Source of the DNA: Bretschneidera sinensis
Taxonomy: Eukaryota; Streptophyta; Magnoliopsida; Brassicales; Akaniaceae
DNA: 64,000 nt
Direction of reading: 5' to 3'
Assembly (NCBI GenBank): GCA_023935145.1
Contig: CM043700.1
Span: 62,266,620-62,330,619 of the forward strand
Shown here: piece after piece, positions 1 through 10,092 of the stretch
Layout of the letters: every line of letters begins with the position of its first letter
Numbering within the stretch: the stretch's first letter is position 1
Made by a program: the position numbers and the translations under genes
Notes under the pieces: generated by a model
Databases searched by the model: none
What the model was told of the DNA's origin: nothing
The model's input: only the letters and a program-made list of their open reading frames with translations

Positions 1-216
1 CTAACCAAAAATCCTATTCAGCACTCTAGAACCAAGCATATAGAGATAAGACATCATTTCCTAAGAGATCATGCTCAAAAAGGTGATATAAGATTAGAAT
101 TTATACCTTCAGAAGATCAAATAGCTGATATTCTTACAAAACCCTTAAGTGAAGCTAGTTTTTGTAAGATTAGAATGTTGATGGGATTGCTTGATTTTGA
201 TAAACTGAATGTTTGA
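1..216 (+). CDS. C-terminal end of Ty1/copia pol (RNase H)
   Basis: Frame 1 is open from the first base to the TGA at 214-216, 71 codons. It reads through the conserved copia RNase H end: a TKHIEIRHHFLRD segment, then a negatively charged stretch and the signature QIADILTKPLS before the terminal helix. This enzyme degrades RNA in the RNA-DNA hybrid during cytoplasmic reverse transcription. The start is outside the window, so only the last part is annotated. No break is visible in this stretch. Confidence 0.85.
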   Translation, partial: LTKNPIQHSRTKHIEIRHHFLRDHAQKGDIRLEFIPSEDQIADILTKPLSEASFCKIRMLMGLLDFDKLNV

Positions 217-349
217 TTGCATCTCATTTCATCATTTGCAGGTTTGACATTGAGTGATAGAGTATTAATCCATGTTTAATTATTCCCTTCACTCAAAAAT
301 GTCATAGATAAAAAAAATCGTGCTAAAAAATTCAAGACTGGAAATTTTA

Positions 350-650
350 CTCAGGATCCAGTCGACTGGTAAATGTGCTCCAGTCGACTGGTAAGTCTCT
401 GCCTATTTTTTCAGTCGACTGGTAATTTTGATCCAGTCGACTGGTAACTCTCTGTCAAAATTTCCAGACGACTGGTAAGTCTTCTCCAGTCGTCTATAAG
501 ATCAAATCCTGTTTGGAGCCAATTTTTTTTAATACCCCTTGTCCTCCAGTCGACTGGTACGTTTACCCAGTCGACTAGTAAAGAAACTGTTCATCTTTTC
601 AAAGGGACCCAATCGACTGGTATATCGACCCCAGTCGACTGGTATCGCGA
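350..650. repeat. Cluster of CCAGTCGACTGG palindromes, internal copy
   Basis: About ten exact or near copies of a 12-bp palindrome with a GTCGAC core, usually followed by TA, are spread over 300 bases between the end of pol and the envelope-position ORF. Spacing varies from about 20 to 60 bases, so this is not a simple tandem array. Degenerate copies have changes such as CCAGACGACTGG and CAATCGACTGG. The same motif is clustered again in the 3' LTR. Confidence 0.85.
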
Positions 651-878
651 TTCTATAAAAGGGACTGTTCATTTTCGCCCATTTTTACGCCATTTTCAAA
701 GAGCCCAAGCTTTCTCTTTCTAGAAAAATTCATCATATTGATCCAAAAACCATCCAAATCCCTTCTAAACACACCGATCTACACATTCCTAAAGAGATTT
801 TTAACTTTCTACGGTTAAAATCTCTCATTTTTACCAAAATCTTTTTTTTTTCTTCAAAAAACTCCAGATTTCTCCAAA

Positions 879-2135
879 ATGAGTGACAAAATCCGTATTA
901 AACTCACAACAAGTGGACCTAATATGCCTAAAAAGCCAAGGTCTTCAAAACCTTCGGCTTCGGAGTCGAAAGGGAAGGGTGCAGCAGGATCATCCAGCAA
1001 GGAGCCCAGAACAGAGCTGGAGCAGACTCTGTTTTACAGCCCAGCGGCTCATAAGAGGTATAATTCAATAATCCGTCACAAGAAAATCATGACGAGTAGA
1101 GTCGTTGATTTCGACTCTATTCGCCATGGTAATTTTGATATTCTACCAGCCTTTGAGGCAATAAATCTGACCCCACTGGTCAGAATTCATGAAAAGTATT
1201 ACCCGCGACTGGTTCACCAGTTCTATGCGAACTTGGTGAAACCCAGTCCTCTGGCTCTGAGATTCAGAACCAGAGTTAGCGGTGTGGAGTTTGAGGTCAA
1301 AACTGACATCTTGATGAGCATTCTGAGAATCCCTATAAGGGGGGTTCAATGGAGTCTGGATGGATGGCCAGACAACTTTGAAGTTGAGGAGGCCTGTCAG
1401 ATAGTCAGGGGCGACCCGAACTATGTGTACAGACCCACTACATTTCACACTTGTAGTGACTTGCCCCTCGACTCAAAGTTGTTTCAGTTGATTGTCAGTT
1501 GGACCATCCACCCAAGACTCGGGAGTCGAGGGTATTTATCTAAAATAAATACGGTATTGATTTGGTGCCTAAAATCTGGGCACCACTTCAATATATATCC
1601 TCTGCTGCTCGCCAACATGATAAACGGCGAAGCAAATGACTCCGGGTGTCTTCCTTATGGGATGCTCATTACGCTCATCCTCCAGCACTTCCGGGTACCT
1701 TTGCCTGCCTCCGAGGCTCAGGATATCGGATTGACGGACATCATCAACATCTCATCTCTGAAAAAGATGGGATGTACTGTTCGTGACGGATTCCTCTATT
1801 CGAAGGCCGAAAAGCGCCTAAGGATCCAAGAGGATGCGAGCGATAGTGATGAGGATGCTGATACGGTTGCTGAGATGGAGACGGATACCCGAGCACCTCC
1901 CATTGGTGACTCGAGTACTGGTCAGACTGGTTACGGTGACATCCTACGAGCTATCACGAGTCTCCAGATGACGATAGAGTCCGGTTTTTAGTCCATGCAG
2001 TCTGATTACCGGAGACTGAGCTCCTCCATAGACCACCTACGGGACGACTTCGAGTTACATCGAGAGCACACCGAGGGTTCCCTAGCTGAGATTAGGAAAC
2101 TTCTTCGTGATAGCTCGGACTCTCCCGCACCATGA
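879..2135 (+). pseudogene. Envelope-position ORF of Sirevirus, with one internal amber stop
   Basis: The ATG at 879 opens a 370-codon frame ending in TAG at 1989-1991. The same frame continues for 47 more codons to TGA at 2133-2135, and that tail is rich in charged and Leu residues as in a coiled coil. The N terminus (residues 1-45) is basic and Ser/Lys-rich. The middle (about residues 95-300) resembles the plant Transposase_32-type domain found in retroelement ORFs, with a YYPRLVHQFYANL-like segment and a later ILRIP segment. An acidic linker (DASDSDEDAD) precedes the tail. Function is unknown; in Sireviruses this position holds an envelope-like ORF. I call it a pseudogene because of the stop, but programmed readthrough cannot be excluded. 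Confidence 0.6.
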
Positions 2136-2792
2136 GTCTCTATCTTTTATCTGTACTTAGCGCTTTTCCAGTTTTTATCACATAGCACAGACATCTCATG
2201 TATGTTTTTCTTAGTTATGGCTCTGTGAGGCCCTACTTGTATTGACTTTTTCTCTATAATGATGTAATACTATTAGCCATATTTCTTGCATTTATTTACG
2301 CTATTTGTGATATGTTAGAACTGTTTTAAAACTCTGTTTGGTCACTAAAACTGCTATAAAATGCTTATATGCTTGAAAAACTTCCGGTTCTTCCCGGGAA
2401 GGCTTCTGAAATTCAAATGAAGCCAAATCTTCGCGTACATCTTTGTATTCTTATAACCTATTTGATTGTATTGGCTAAGTAGCTTATTTTTTATGTTATG
2501 CCCCCTTTGGTTGCTGTTGTCAAAACGGGGGAGAAAAATGAGAAAAACGAGAAAATCTAAGTAAAACGCAACCAATGCATAGATTTAGGGGGAGCATTGC
2601 TCCATATCTTTGTAAAAATGTTTATTGATTGGTTGAGTTTAATTCTGGATTGGTTGAAAGAAATATAAACTGTGTTTGCTTGTTTACAGGGTGGTTTTAC
2701 TCGAAAAACAGAGGAGACTCTGTCCAAATTTTTGTAAAATCTTAACACTTAGTTTTTAAAACTATTTTTACATTATTAGTTTTGTCATCATC
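2136..2792. other. Spacer between envelope-position ORF and polypurine tract
   Basis: About 650 bases without a convincing gene. It contains scattered G-rich runs, for example GGGGGAG near 2588, and several short minus-strand open stretches with no recognisable domain. It is best read as the 3' untranslated spacer of the element. Confidence 0.6.
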
Positions 2793-2806
2793 AAAAAAGG
2801 GGAGAT
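2793..2806 (+). promoter_or_regulatory. Polypurine tract
   Basis: AAAAAAGGGGAGAT lies directly before the TGTTGACC start of the LTR. A purine run at this position primes plus-strand DNA synthesis in LTR retrotransposons. Confidence 0.8.
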
Positions 2807-4056
2807 TGTTGACCCTCGCCCGTATTTTAATGATGGCAAAACACAACTGTTATTTAACTAACATGTTTAAACTAAGTTGTATTAAGGATCAAACACATTC
2901 AACCAAGGAACAAAGTGCAAAAACTCGAACCAAATCAAGTATCAAGTGAAGATTGAAGATCTAGTATAGGTCTTAAGGTTTAGAACCAATGTAAGTCTCA
3001 CTCATACATTGTATTAGCTTGTTCAATGGCTCAAACACAAAAGGTTTTTCTAAAACCATTATTTTTAAATGTTTTTAATGAAAAACAGAAGAAAAACTGG
3101 GTTGGAAAACAACCCAGTCGACTGGGTACATATACCAGTCGATTGGTACATAGGTCAGAAGGTACCTAGTCGACTAGATGAAACAACCCAGTCGACTGGT
3201 ACTTTGACCAGTAAGTTTCCAATCGATTGGATGAATCAACCTAGTCGACTGGTAAAATGGACAGAAAGTCCTCAGTCGACTGGATGATATATACCAGTCG
3301 ACTGGATACCCAGAAGGTCTGAAAACGAGTATTTTTCAGATGAACCCAGTCGACTGGTATCTCGACCCAGTCAACTGGTAATTCAAAAATATGACCGTTG
3401 GACTCCAAATCTGAACATTTTAAAGTAAATATTTTTCAAATTAAAATCTAAAACGGCCATATTAATTGATTGCTATATAAACCCATTCAGCAAAGCATTC
3501 AAGAAGAAGAAGCACATATTCAAAAAGAGTTGATCTCATATAATCAAGTTTTTATACTCTTGAAACACAAAAAGCTTTGAAATAATCTTGTTGAGCCATT
3601 TCTTCAAGCTTTACTTTGAAAGAGAGACATTTCTGTTGTAATAAGCTTTCATTTGCTGTCTCTTTACCTTTTACTTTACACCATCTTTGTAAAGGGATTA
3701 CTTCCGAGAGGAAGGGGAAACTTCCGAAAGGAAGGGGATTTTTCGGTTTAAGCAATTCCTGTAAATTGCTTGTGTACGGTTTGTGCAACACCCGGCTATG
3801 TTGTGCGACTAAGTTTTCTTAGTGGATTACTTCAAGGAGTTCCTTGAAGAGAGTGGATGGAGGGTCGGAACGAATCCGATATTGCCGAACCACTATAACT
3901 GTGTTTGCATCCTCTTTCCTTAAACTCTTTATTTACAGCTTATTACTTGTATTAATTATTTGTTGCTTATCAGTTTTTATAAACTTGTATAAATTTCGCA
4001 AAAGTTTTTAAAAACCCAATTCACCCCCCCCTCTTAGGTTGAAACCTCGAGCTACA
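2807..4056 (+). repeat. 3' LTR of the Sirevirus-like element
   Basis: Begins TGTTGACC right after the polypurine tract and ends near GAGCTACA, giving about 1250 bases with TG...CA ends. The end is set by the resumption of pararetrovirus coding sequence at 4057. It contains a second palindrome cluster, then a TATATAAACCC box near 3474-3484 that probably marks the promoter, and a C-rich stretch near 4025. The partner LTR is outside the window, so the ends are inferred from one copy. Confidence 0.75.
3108..3380. repeat. Cluster of CCAGTCGACTGG palindromes inside the LTR
   Basis: About ten exact or degenerate copies of the palindrome seen at 350-650, here in the upstream (U3) half of the LTR, about 100 to 370 bases before the probable TATA box. 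Variants include CAGTCGATTGG, CTAGTCGACTAG and CAGTCAACTGG. Confidence 0.85.
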
Positions 4057-5062
4057 GGGATTGTCACAGAACCATGTCTTGATAATACTGAGATTAGAAT
4101 ATGAGCAATTATACTTTGCCCACCATTTAACCTTAAAAATTCTTTTAATAGCCATAACCTCCCAAGGTGATCCAGAAATAGTGTAATCTCAGGAAATTAT
4201 CCGTGGGATGACAAAAATAGCATGGAAAAGTAATTCATGAGAGTAAGGCTTGTCATTGTTGGTAGTTTGTTTGAAATATGTCAAGGCTTCTTGAGTAATA
4301 AAAGGAAGGATAGTGGATTCACAACCAAAGAATGGCCACCAATCAAAAATCCATTGCGGAAAATCAATTTTGCATTTTTTGTCAAAGAATATAAACCATG
4401 AATGTGTATTTGGTCTAATAAAAAACATATTGAACCAGGCTACTTGGTAATCATGATAATTATAGGTAGGAGGATTGAATGATACTGAAAAGGGATTTGG
4501 TTTATAATGATCGGGTATTTTATTTGGAGGAATAATTTTTAGAATTTTGCATTTTGAATAGGTAATCAAACTGGGGTTGGAAGAGTCTTTTGTATAGGTG
4601 ATCTCAACTAATTTAGCATCAACTAAAATCAGTTCATAGTATCTTTGAGTTTTCCGAATATCTTCAGAAGCATATTGGAAACCTACAGGAAATACTTTAT
4701 TGACATAACGATAATGGTTAATAAGTTCAGGATCATCTATTGGTTGTTTAATGCTAGTACATCTTATATATTCTTGAATGGTTTTTTTGGAAATATTGGC
4801 TAGGAGGAATCTTGGATTGAGAGGATAGTACTTGGGTATGAGATTGGGGGGAGAGGGTTTGTGCATAAGATTGAGGTGATAAATTTGGATATTCTTGCAA
4901 AGAAATAAATCGGTTTGGTCTCTGAGGGGTTCTTGGTTGAGTTGGTGGTATTGGTGATTGAGAAATTCTTGAAGTGGCATAATCATATGGATCTTGGGGT
5001 TTCTGTGGTGATGCAGAAGGTTCAAATTTTTGTTTTCCCTTTTGACGGGAACTCAAACTCAT
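4057..5062 (-). pseudogene. Florendovirus-like ORF2, function unknown, broken
   Basis: Starts at ATG 5062, overlapping the end of the RNase H frame (stop near 5022) by about 40 bases. The N-terminal third is Pro/Gln/Ser-rich. A frameshift near 4850 moves reading into a second frame with a globular, aromatic-rich region (motifs DDPELINHYRYVNK and WIFDWWPFFG). A TGA at 4189-4191 interrupts it, but coding-like sequence (GSPWEVMAIKRIFK) continues in the same frame down to 4057, where the LTR begins. The protein has no known activity. Call rests on position after RNase H and overall layout. Confidence 0.65.
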
Positions 5063-5516
5063 TTTTACTGGTGTTTAGTTCTTGCAAAAATTCTCGTGTG
5101 AGGAAGTCAGGAAGGGAATTATGCTCTCTTTTGATATATTCAATATTGAAATCAAATGCACTTAAAATGGCTTTGCCATCTGGCAAATATTTGTTTTGAA
5201 ACGAGATTTTGAACATCTTTTTGTAAAATTTCTTTTACAGATTTTCAGTCAATTTATAACAAAAATGTTTTGTTATATAAATCATCTTAAAATTTGGATA
5301 TGCATAATACAATAGATAAAATCTCTTTTTTGATTGTTGAATATTTTTTTTTTGTGCTCCAAGCCATATACTAGAGTGATATCGTACTACTTGCTCATTG
5401 GTTTTTTGAGGAAGAATCTGTTTAAGTATACCTCTGTATCCTATATCAGAAGCATCAGTTTCGACAATAATTTGAGCTGTAGGACAGAGAATACCTAAGC
5501 AAGGAAGACTCAACAC
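5022..5516 (-). pseudogene. Pararetroviral RNase H, broken
   Basis: Two frames separated by a shift near 5225. The first holds the catalytic start IIVETDASDIGY and the segment after it. The second ends with IKREHNSLPDFLTREFL, the usual C-terminal RNase H signature of caulimovirids, and terminates close to the ORF2 start. The domain removes viral RNA during reverse transcription. The TDAS aspartate is present, but the frame break separates it from the last part of the fold. Confidence 0.75.
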
Positions 5517-5738
5517 TTTGGTTTTGAGAAGTTTGACAATTTCTGTTTGTTGTTGTGACCAAGGGATTGGATTTTTGCGAAGCTTTTTATATAAAGGTTC
5601 ACAAATTTGTCTTAGATGGGGGAAATAATCTGCTATATAATTCAGGCAGCCAAGAAACCTTTGTAATTGGGTTTTATCTTTGATTTCATCAGGAAATTTG
5701 TTTGCAAATTCAATGGATCTATCAATAGGCTTGATAGT

Positions 5739-6344
5739 CTATTGAAATATAAGATGTCCTAAAAATCTTATTTTAGTTTGAAATAATTTCATTTTTGTTT
5801 CTGATAAAACTAATCCATTATTTTTTATAATTTGAAAAAAAGTTTTTAAGTGTTTGAAATGTTGGTCTATTGATTTTGAAAATATTAATATATCATCAAT
5901 ATAAGTAATACTGAAATTAGAGTAATCATTAAAAATATCATTAATGATGTTTTGAAATTCTGAAGGAGCATTTTTAAGTCCAAAGGGCATTACATTCCAT
6001 TCATAATGACCAAAAGGAACATTGAATGCAGTTTTGTACTTATCTTTCTAATTAATCTGAATTTGCCAGAGTCTAGATTTTAAGTCGAATTTTGAAAATA
6101 TTGTAGAATTATGAAGCCTATTAAGAAGATCCTTTTTATTAGGTATGAGATACCTAATCCATTGTAAGACCTTGTTTAAAGGCTTATAATTAATAGCTAG
6201 TCTTGGAGCTCCTCTTTCTAATTTTGCTTGTTTTTTAACATAAAAGGCGGAACAGCTCCAAGGAGACTTACTTGGTCTGATTAATTTTTTGTGTAATAAT
6301 ATTTTGATTTCTTCTTGGCAATATTTTAATAATTCTTGGTTCAT
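5739..6344 (-). pseudogene. Pararetroviral reverse transcriptase, broken
   Basis: Two open pieces. The upstream piece (6048-6344) contains the fingers motif SPWSCSAFYV and the palm segment STIFSKFDLKS with the first catalytic Asp. The downstream piece (5739-5990) begins MPFGLKNAPSEFQ and carries the YIDDILIFS catalytic loop. A short broken stretch (5991-6047) separates them. All main active-site residues are still readable, but no single frame spans the domain. Confidence 0.85.
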
Positions 6345-6516
6345 TTGAATAGGTTTGGATTTCGAAGAGATATCTTTTTCATTAAAATTTGGTTCATAAG
6401 GTAGAGATACTATATGCTTTTTCCTTTCCCAAAAAGCATTTGGGAGATCTGCACATATTTTTTTTAAATAATTTTTCCATATCTTTTATTTGGGACTGTA
6501 TCTTGGGTTCTTTGAT

Positions 6517-7374
6517 TTATTGTTCTATCTTTTGATAGTTTATCTCTTCTTTTAAAAAGTTAATATGAGCTTGTTTGTTTTGGATTAAGTTTATTTGTCG
6601 ATACAGACTATTGGTTTGTAATAAATTTAATTCTCTTGTATCTACAGGTTGTAGAAATTGAAAGAATAAATTTTGTCGTAATATATTAGTCTCTATTCCT
6701 AAATGACTGACTTTGAAAGGGTATATTTGGGTTAAAAAGGGGGTTCCTAAGATGATATTTTGGTGGATATTTTTGACAAGTACAAAATGTGTTTTTAAAC
6801 AATATCCGTCATTACATACATATGAATTAGTAATCTTATATTCAACATTTAATTTTGATCCGCTAGCAGTATTTAATCGTTCTGTGGTTTTTTCGTAATA
6901 TTTCATGGGTACAAGACCTTCCTTTAGGCAATTATGGTCAACACCAGAATCCACAAGGGCTGTAGTATTGATGTGATATTCTTCGTTAATAACAATAGAG
7001 ATCTTATTATACAATTTTTGGTAATTAATTCTTTCTATTAAATTAATAAAGCTGTCTTTTGGTTCATTTTCTATGTTGATTAAGTTAGTTGTTTCTAGAA
7101 TAGGGGCTTCATGAATTTTTTCTTTTTTGTCAGTATGTGATGAGATTGATTCTTTAAGATTATTTATTTCTAAATTAATTATTTTTGCTTTTAAATCTAT
7201 GGTATCTTTTTGAATAGTTTTGATATGATCTTTCATAGAATTTACTTCCATATGTAAATCTTGGATAGTGGCTGTTTTAGGCTTTTGAAATCGTTTTTCT
7301 AATATTTTTTCAAGATTATAAGGTTCAGGAGTTTTAAATTTTTGTTCTTTACAAATGATATCTCTTAATTTCAC
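6517..7374 (-). pseudogene. Pararetroviral aspartic protease region
   Basis: An open frame of 285 codons. The first 100 or so residues are Lys/Glu-rich with repeated Ile/Leu spacing, suggesting a coiled coil linking coat protein to protease. The protease core follows: ALVDSGVDHNCL (DSG active site) and, further on, NIILGTPFLTQ, the flap-side ILG motif of retropepsins. It would cut the ORF1 polyprotein. This is the longest unbroken piece of the copy. Reading stops near the RT start, so it is not joined to the polymerase. Confidence 0.8.
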
Positions 7375-7537
7375 TAGGTAATCTTTTTTGACTACAGGGT
7401 CATCTATTTTGTCGATAATATCTAAGAGATGAAGTTATCATATTGGTTGATTTACAGTAACAGAGACCTTCTTCACAGTTGCACTGTGATTCATCAGAGG
7501 CATCTGAATTTATACTTTCTTGAATAGAATAAATAAG

Positions 7538-8880
7538 TTATTCATTATCAGAAGAGGAACATTCTTCTCCTGACTGTGAATTATTTATCATAACTTTTGT
7601 TAATTGTTGCTTTAATGTTTTATCTATTTCTAATTCATTAATTTTTGGTTTTATTCTACAATTCTTTGCCCAATGTCTAAGGCGTCTGCACTTGGAGCAG
7701 GCTTTGGAAGAGACTTGAGGATTTTGAGGCTTTTTGGATTTTCTTAATTTGGGCTTTTGGAGTTTTTGAGTAGAAGTAAACCTATTGGGCTTACTGGGCC
7801 TTCTATATGTTTGTTTTCTGAAATTTTTGGTTCTCTTTTTCTTTTCGGCAAATGGGGCCCTAATAGTTTCATATCCATATTGACTATAGAATGAGCCCAA
7901 TTCTTTTCTACTTTGGTGGAGTTTAGATTTCATTTTTGATTTTAGTTTGAGGTCATTGCAAAGGGCCAATCCTTCATAATTGATATAACCTATTATTTCT
8001 CCATAGGAAAGATTGTCATAAGGCACAGATCCGTTATTGACATCTTTGATTCTTTGTCTGACTTTTTCTGCAAATAGTTTTGGAAATCCTTAAATAAATT
8101 TTTGCTATCCTTTCTAGTGTAAACCTTGGCAAGAAATACATCTTTATACCATCTAAAATCTTGCATGGTTGGACGGGTTAGGTTAATAATTATTTCAGAT
8201 GATCTAGTAGCAAATTTGTCTGGGTCTCCAATAAAGTGTTTGGTAATAGCATATATAAGGGTTTCAAAGGCATTTTCTTGTTTTATATATGAGGTAGTGA
8301 TTATTGTTTCTCCAGTTTGATTATTTTGTACGGCTTGGGTTGTGGGTGTCTCTATAGTTGCATCTAGAACTTCTTTGAGATTTGACTTAGTGAGATAATT
8401 ATCCCACCAGCCTTTGAGGGTCCCTATGAACCCAGCAATTATAGCAATAGTTAGTCTTGGAGTGTGTTAAAGATATTGTGTTCACCGGCTCCATCTATAT
8501 TCCATTCATATATGGAGTCATCATCATACCTGGCTTGAATGACATAATACCTATCTTCATATTGTAAATCTGGAGGAGTGGGTCTGGGATAATAATTTCT
8601 AGTTGTTGGTAATGGAGCTCTACTATTGTTCCTTCTGTATATTTTATTGATCTCATCAGATTCCTTGATTTCAGTAATTATATCCTGATCTATGACGTTA
8701 ATATTTGAAGTTCCTTCAGTATTAAGAGATAAGTTTCTTAATCTATCATTTATTAATTTTAAGACATCATCAGAATTATCAAGTTTGATTAAGTTCTCTT
8801 CATCAATATGGAGTGGAGTAAAAATAGGCTGAGATAAATGTGGGACAGACTTTTGTATTATTGGTGGGAAATTTAAAAAG
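7538..8880 (-). pseudogene. Pararetroviral coat protein region with zinc knuckle, broken
   Basis: The frame at 7538-8026 has a Lys/Arg-rich stretch followed by CSKCRRLRHWAKNC, a CX2CX4HX4C zinc knuckle typical of caulimovirid coat proteins, then an acidic Ser-rich tail. Upstream, between 8040 and 8880, minus-strand frames still show coat-like segments (for example GTLKGWWDNYLT near 8400) but are broken by stops and shifts. Coat protein packages the DNA genome. The movement protein expected before it is absent. Confidence 0.7.
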
Positions 8881-9433
8881 AAACAGACAAGCTGAAACAG
8901 TTTGAAACTGATCCTGCCTTAATTAATTTATTTTAATCAACTTATGAGTCATCGATCTGATTAAAGCATATACATAAAATTATTTTGAATCATTTTAAAT
9001 TACATGTTTTAACTCAAATGTCACGTTTTTTTTTTGGCAAAACTATCGTATGGTTTATTTTTTTTGGAACAATCTTCAAAACGGATTGAATGGTAGAGTA
9101 TCTGTCAGTTTTATATTAATTGATTACATGTTATGCAAGTGGAAGATGCTGTTCCAAATCGATTGTTCTTGATCCGAGTAAACACTTCGTGAATAAAAAG
9201 CACATGAAATAGTGTAAAAATGGTATATATAATAATGTTTATTAAATAGAGATAATTATCAAATACAACAGCCTTGTATATGACATTATTGATTGATAAT
9301 TATCAATTCCACTTAGGGGAGCATCCTTCATACATGAGGACTTGAGCATTTACCCATGTCTTGTTTTATTCTCAGTCTACTTAATTTATACACTATTCTG
9401 CTACTGAATCTGATCACTTCTCTTCTCCACACC
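8881..9433. other. AT-rich spacer and 3' untranslated region of the lipid-transfer protein gene
   Basis: From about 9240 to 9433 this is probably the 3' UTR of the minus-strand gene at 9434-9954. Poly(A)-signal-like AATAAA hexamers read on the minus strand near 9364-9370 and 9238-9243. Between 8881 and 9237 I see no gene, only T-rich runs. Confidence 0.5.
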
Positions 9434-9954
9434 TCATTTGATGCTGCAAAACAGGAAAAAATAAAAATAAAAAAGAAAGATATTGATGGTTAATTAAAGA
9501 AATTAAGGAATGTAATACAAATCAATATCCAATTTTCATTTTCAGGGTATATTTAGATTTTGAAAAATGTGAAGGAAAATTAAAAAGAGAGATTAAATTA
9601 AAACCTGTTGCAGTTAATGGTAGGGGTGATTTTGTAGGGAATGTTGACCCCGCACTTAGCAGCGAGCGAATTTGCATAACCATAATTGAAACCAGAGAGG
9701 GAAGCCGCCGTCGATTTCAAGCACTTACAAGCCTGTTGACGGTCTGGTGTGGTTGCAGCCGCTGCGTTAAGTGACCTGACCCCATTGCAACATGGTACAG
9801 GCACAATCCCACCTAGCCTTAGGTAATTAAAGCATGGAGCCATCTTGCTCGCCACTAGACCACAAGTTATGGCTGCTTGGGCTAGAGGTGCACCCACGAC
9901 CATGCAAGCAAGCACCACATAGGCCAACTTGATTAGAGCCATAGAACTAGCCAT
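9434..9954 (-). CDS. Non-specific lipid-transfer protein, type 1
   Basis: ATG at 9954. The product has an N-terminal signal peptide (about residues 1-27, ending AQA) and a mature chain with the eight-cysteine pattern C-C-CC-CXC-C-C that forms four disulfides around a lipid tunnel. It is secreted to the cell wall and carries fatty acids or wax and cutin precursors. Unspliced reading ends in a TAA at 9598. A likely intron sits just before it, as in many type-1 genes: donor GT at 9604-9603, acceptor AG at 9445-9444. Exon 1 is then 9954-9605 and exon 2 is 9443-9434, changing the tail from NRF to NSIK and giving 119 residues. All eight cysteines are intact, so the gene is probably functional. Confidence 0.9.
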
Positions 9955-10054
9955 TAATTAATTAAGAGTGATTAATTCTATTAAGAAATACTCAAGAGGA
10001 CAATTAAGAGAGAATTGAACGACTAATTTGAGATTTTTCTTAGGAAACTGAGTT

Positions 10055-10092
10055 TGGTCTTAAGGCTAATGAGATGGGTGTTTATATAAAAA
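10055..10092 (-). promoter_or_regulatory. TATA box of the lipid-transfer protein gene
   Basis: On the minus strand TTTATATAAACACC lies at about 10090-10077, some 125 bases before the ATG. That predicts a transcription start near 10055 and a 5' leader of about 100 bases. Confidence 0.65.

Larger units (their letters stand above)
1..4056 (+). mobile_element. 3' part of a Sirevirus-like Ty1/copia retrotransposon
   Basis: Seen in order: the C-terminal end of copia RNase H, a long spacer with a palindrome cluster, an extra ORF in the envelope position, a polypurine tract and a 3' LTR of about 1.25 kb beginning TGTTGACC. Established: an extra ORF between pol and the 3' LTR and clustered palindromes near the polypurine tract and in the LTR are hallmarks of the Sirevirus branch of Ty1/copia. 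The 5' LTR, gag and most of pol lie outside the window. The element abuts the coding sequence of a pararetrovirus at 4057, which implies it inserted into that copy. Confidence 0.8.
4057..8880 (-). mobile_element. Endogenous pararetrovirus, florendovirus-like, 5'-truncated and decayed
   Basis: Minus strand, from high to low coordinates: coat protein region with a zinc knuckle, aspartic protease, reverse transcriptase, RNase H, then a second overlapping ORF of unknown function. A polyprotein ORF1 followed by an overlapping unknown ORF2 is the layout described for florendoviruses, the commonest endogenous Caulimoviridae in flowering plants. No movement protein is present: the homology stops near 8880. 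Many stops and frameshifts break the reading frames, so this is an old genomic copy. The low-coordinate end is cut by the Sirevirus LTR. Confidence 0.75.
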
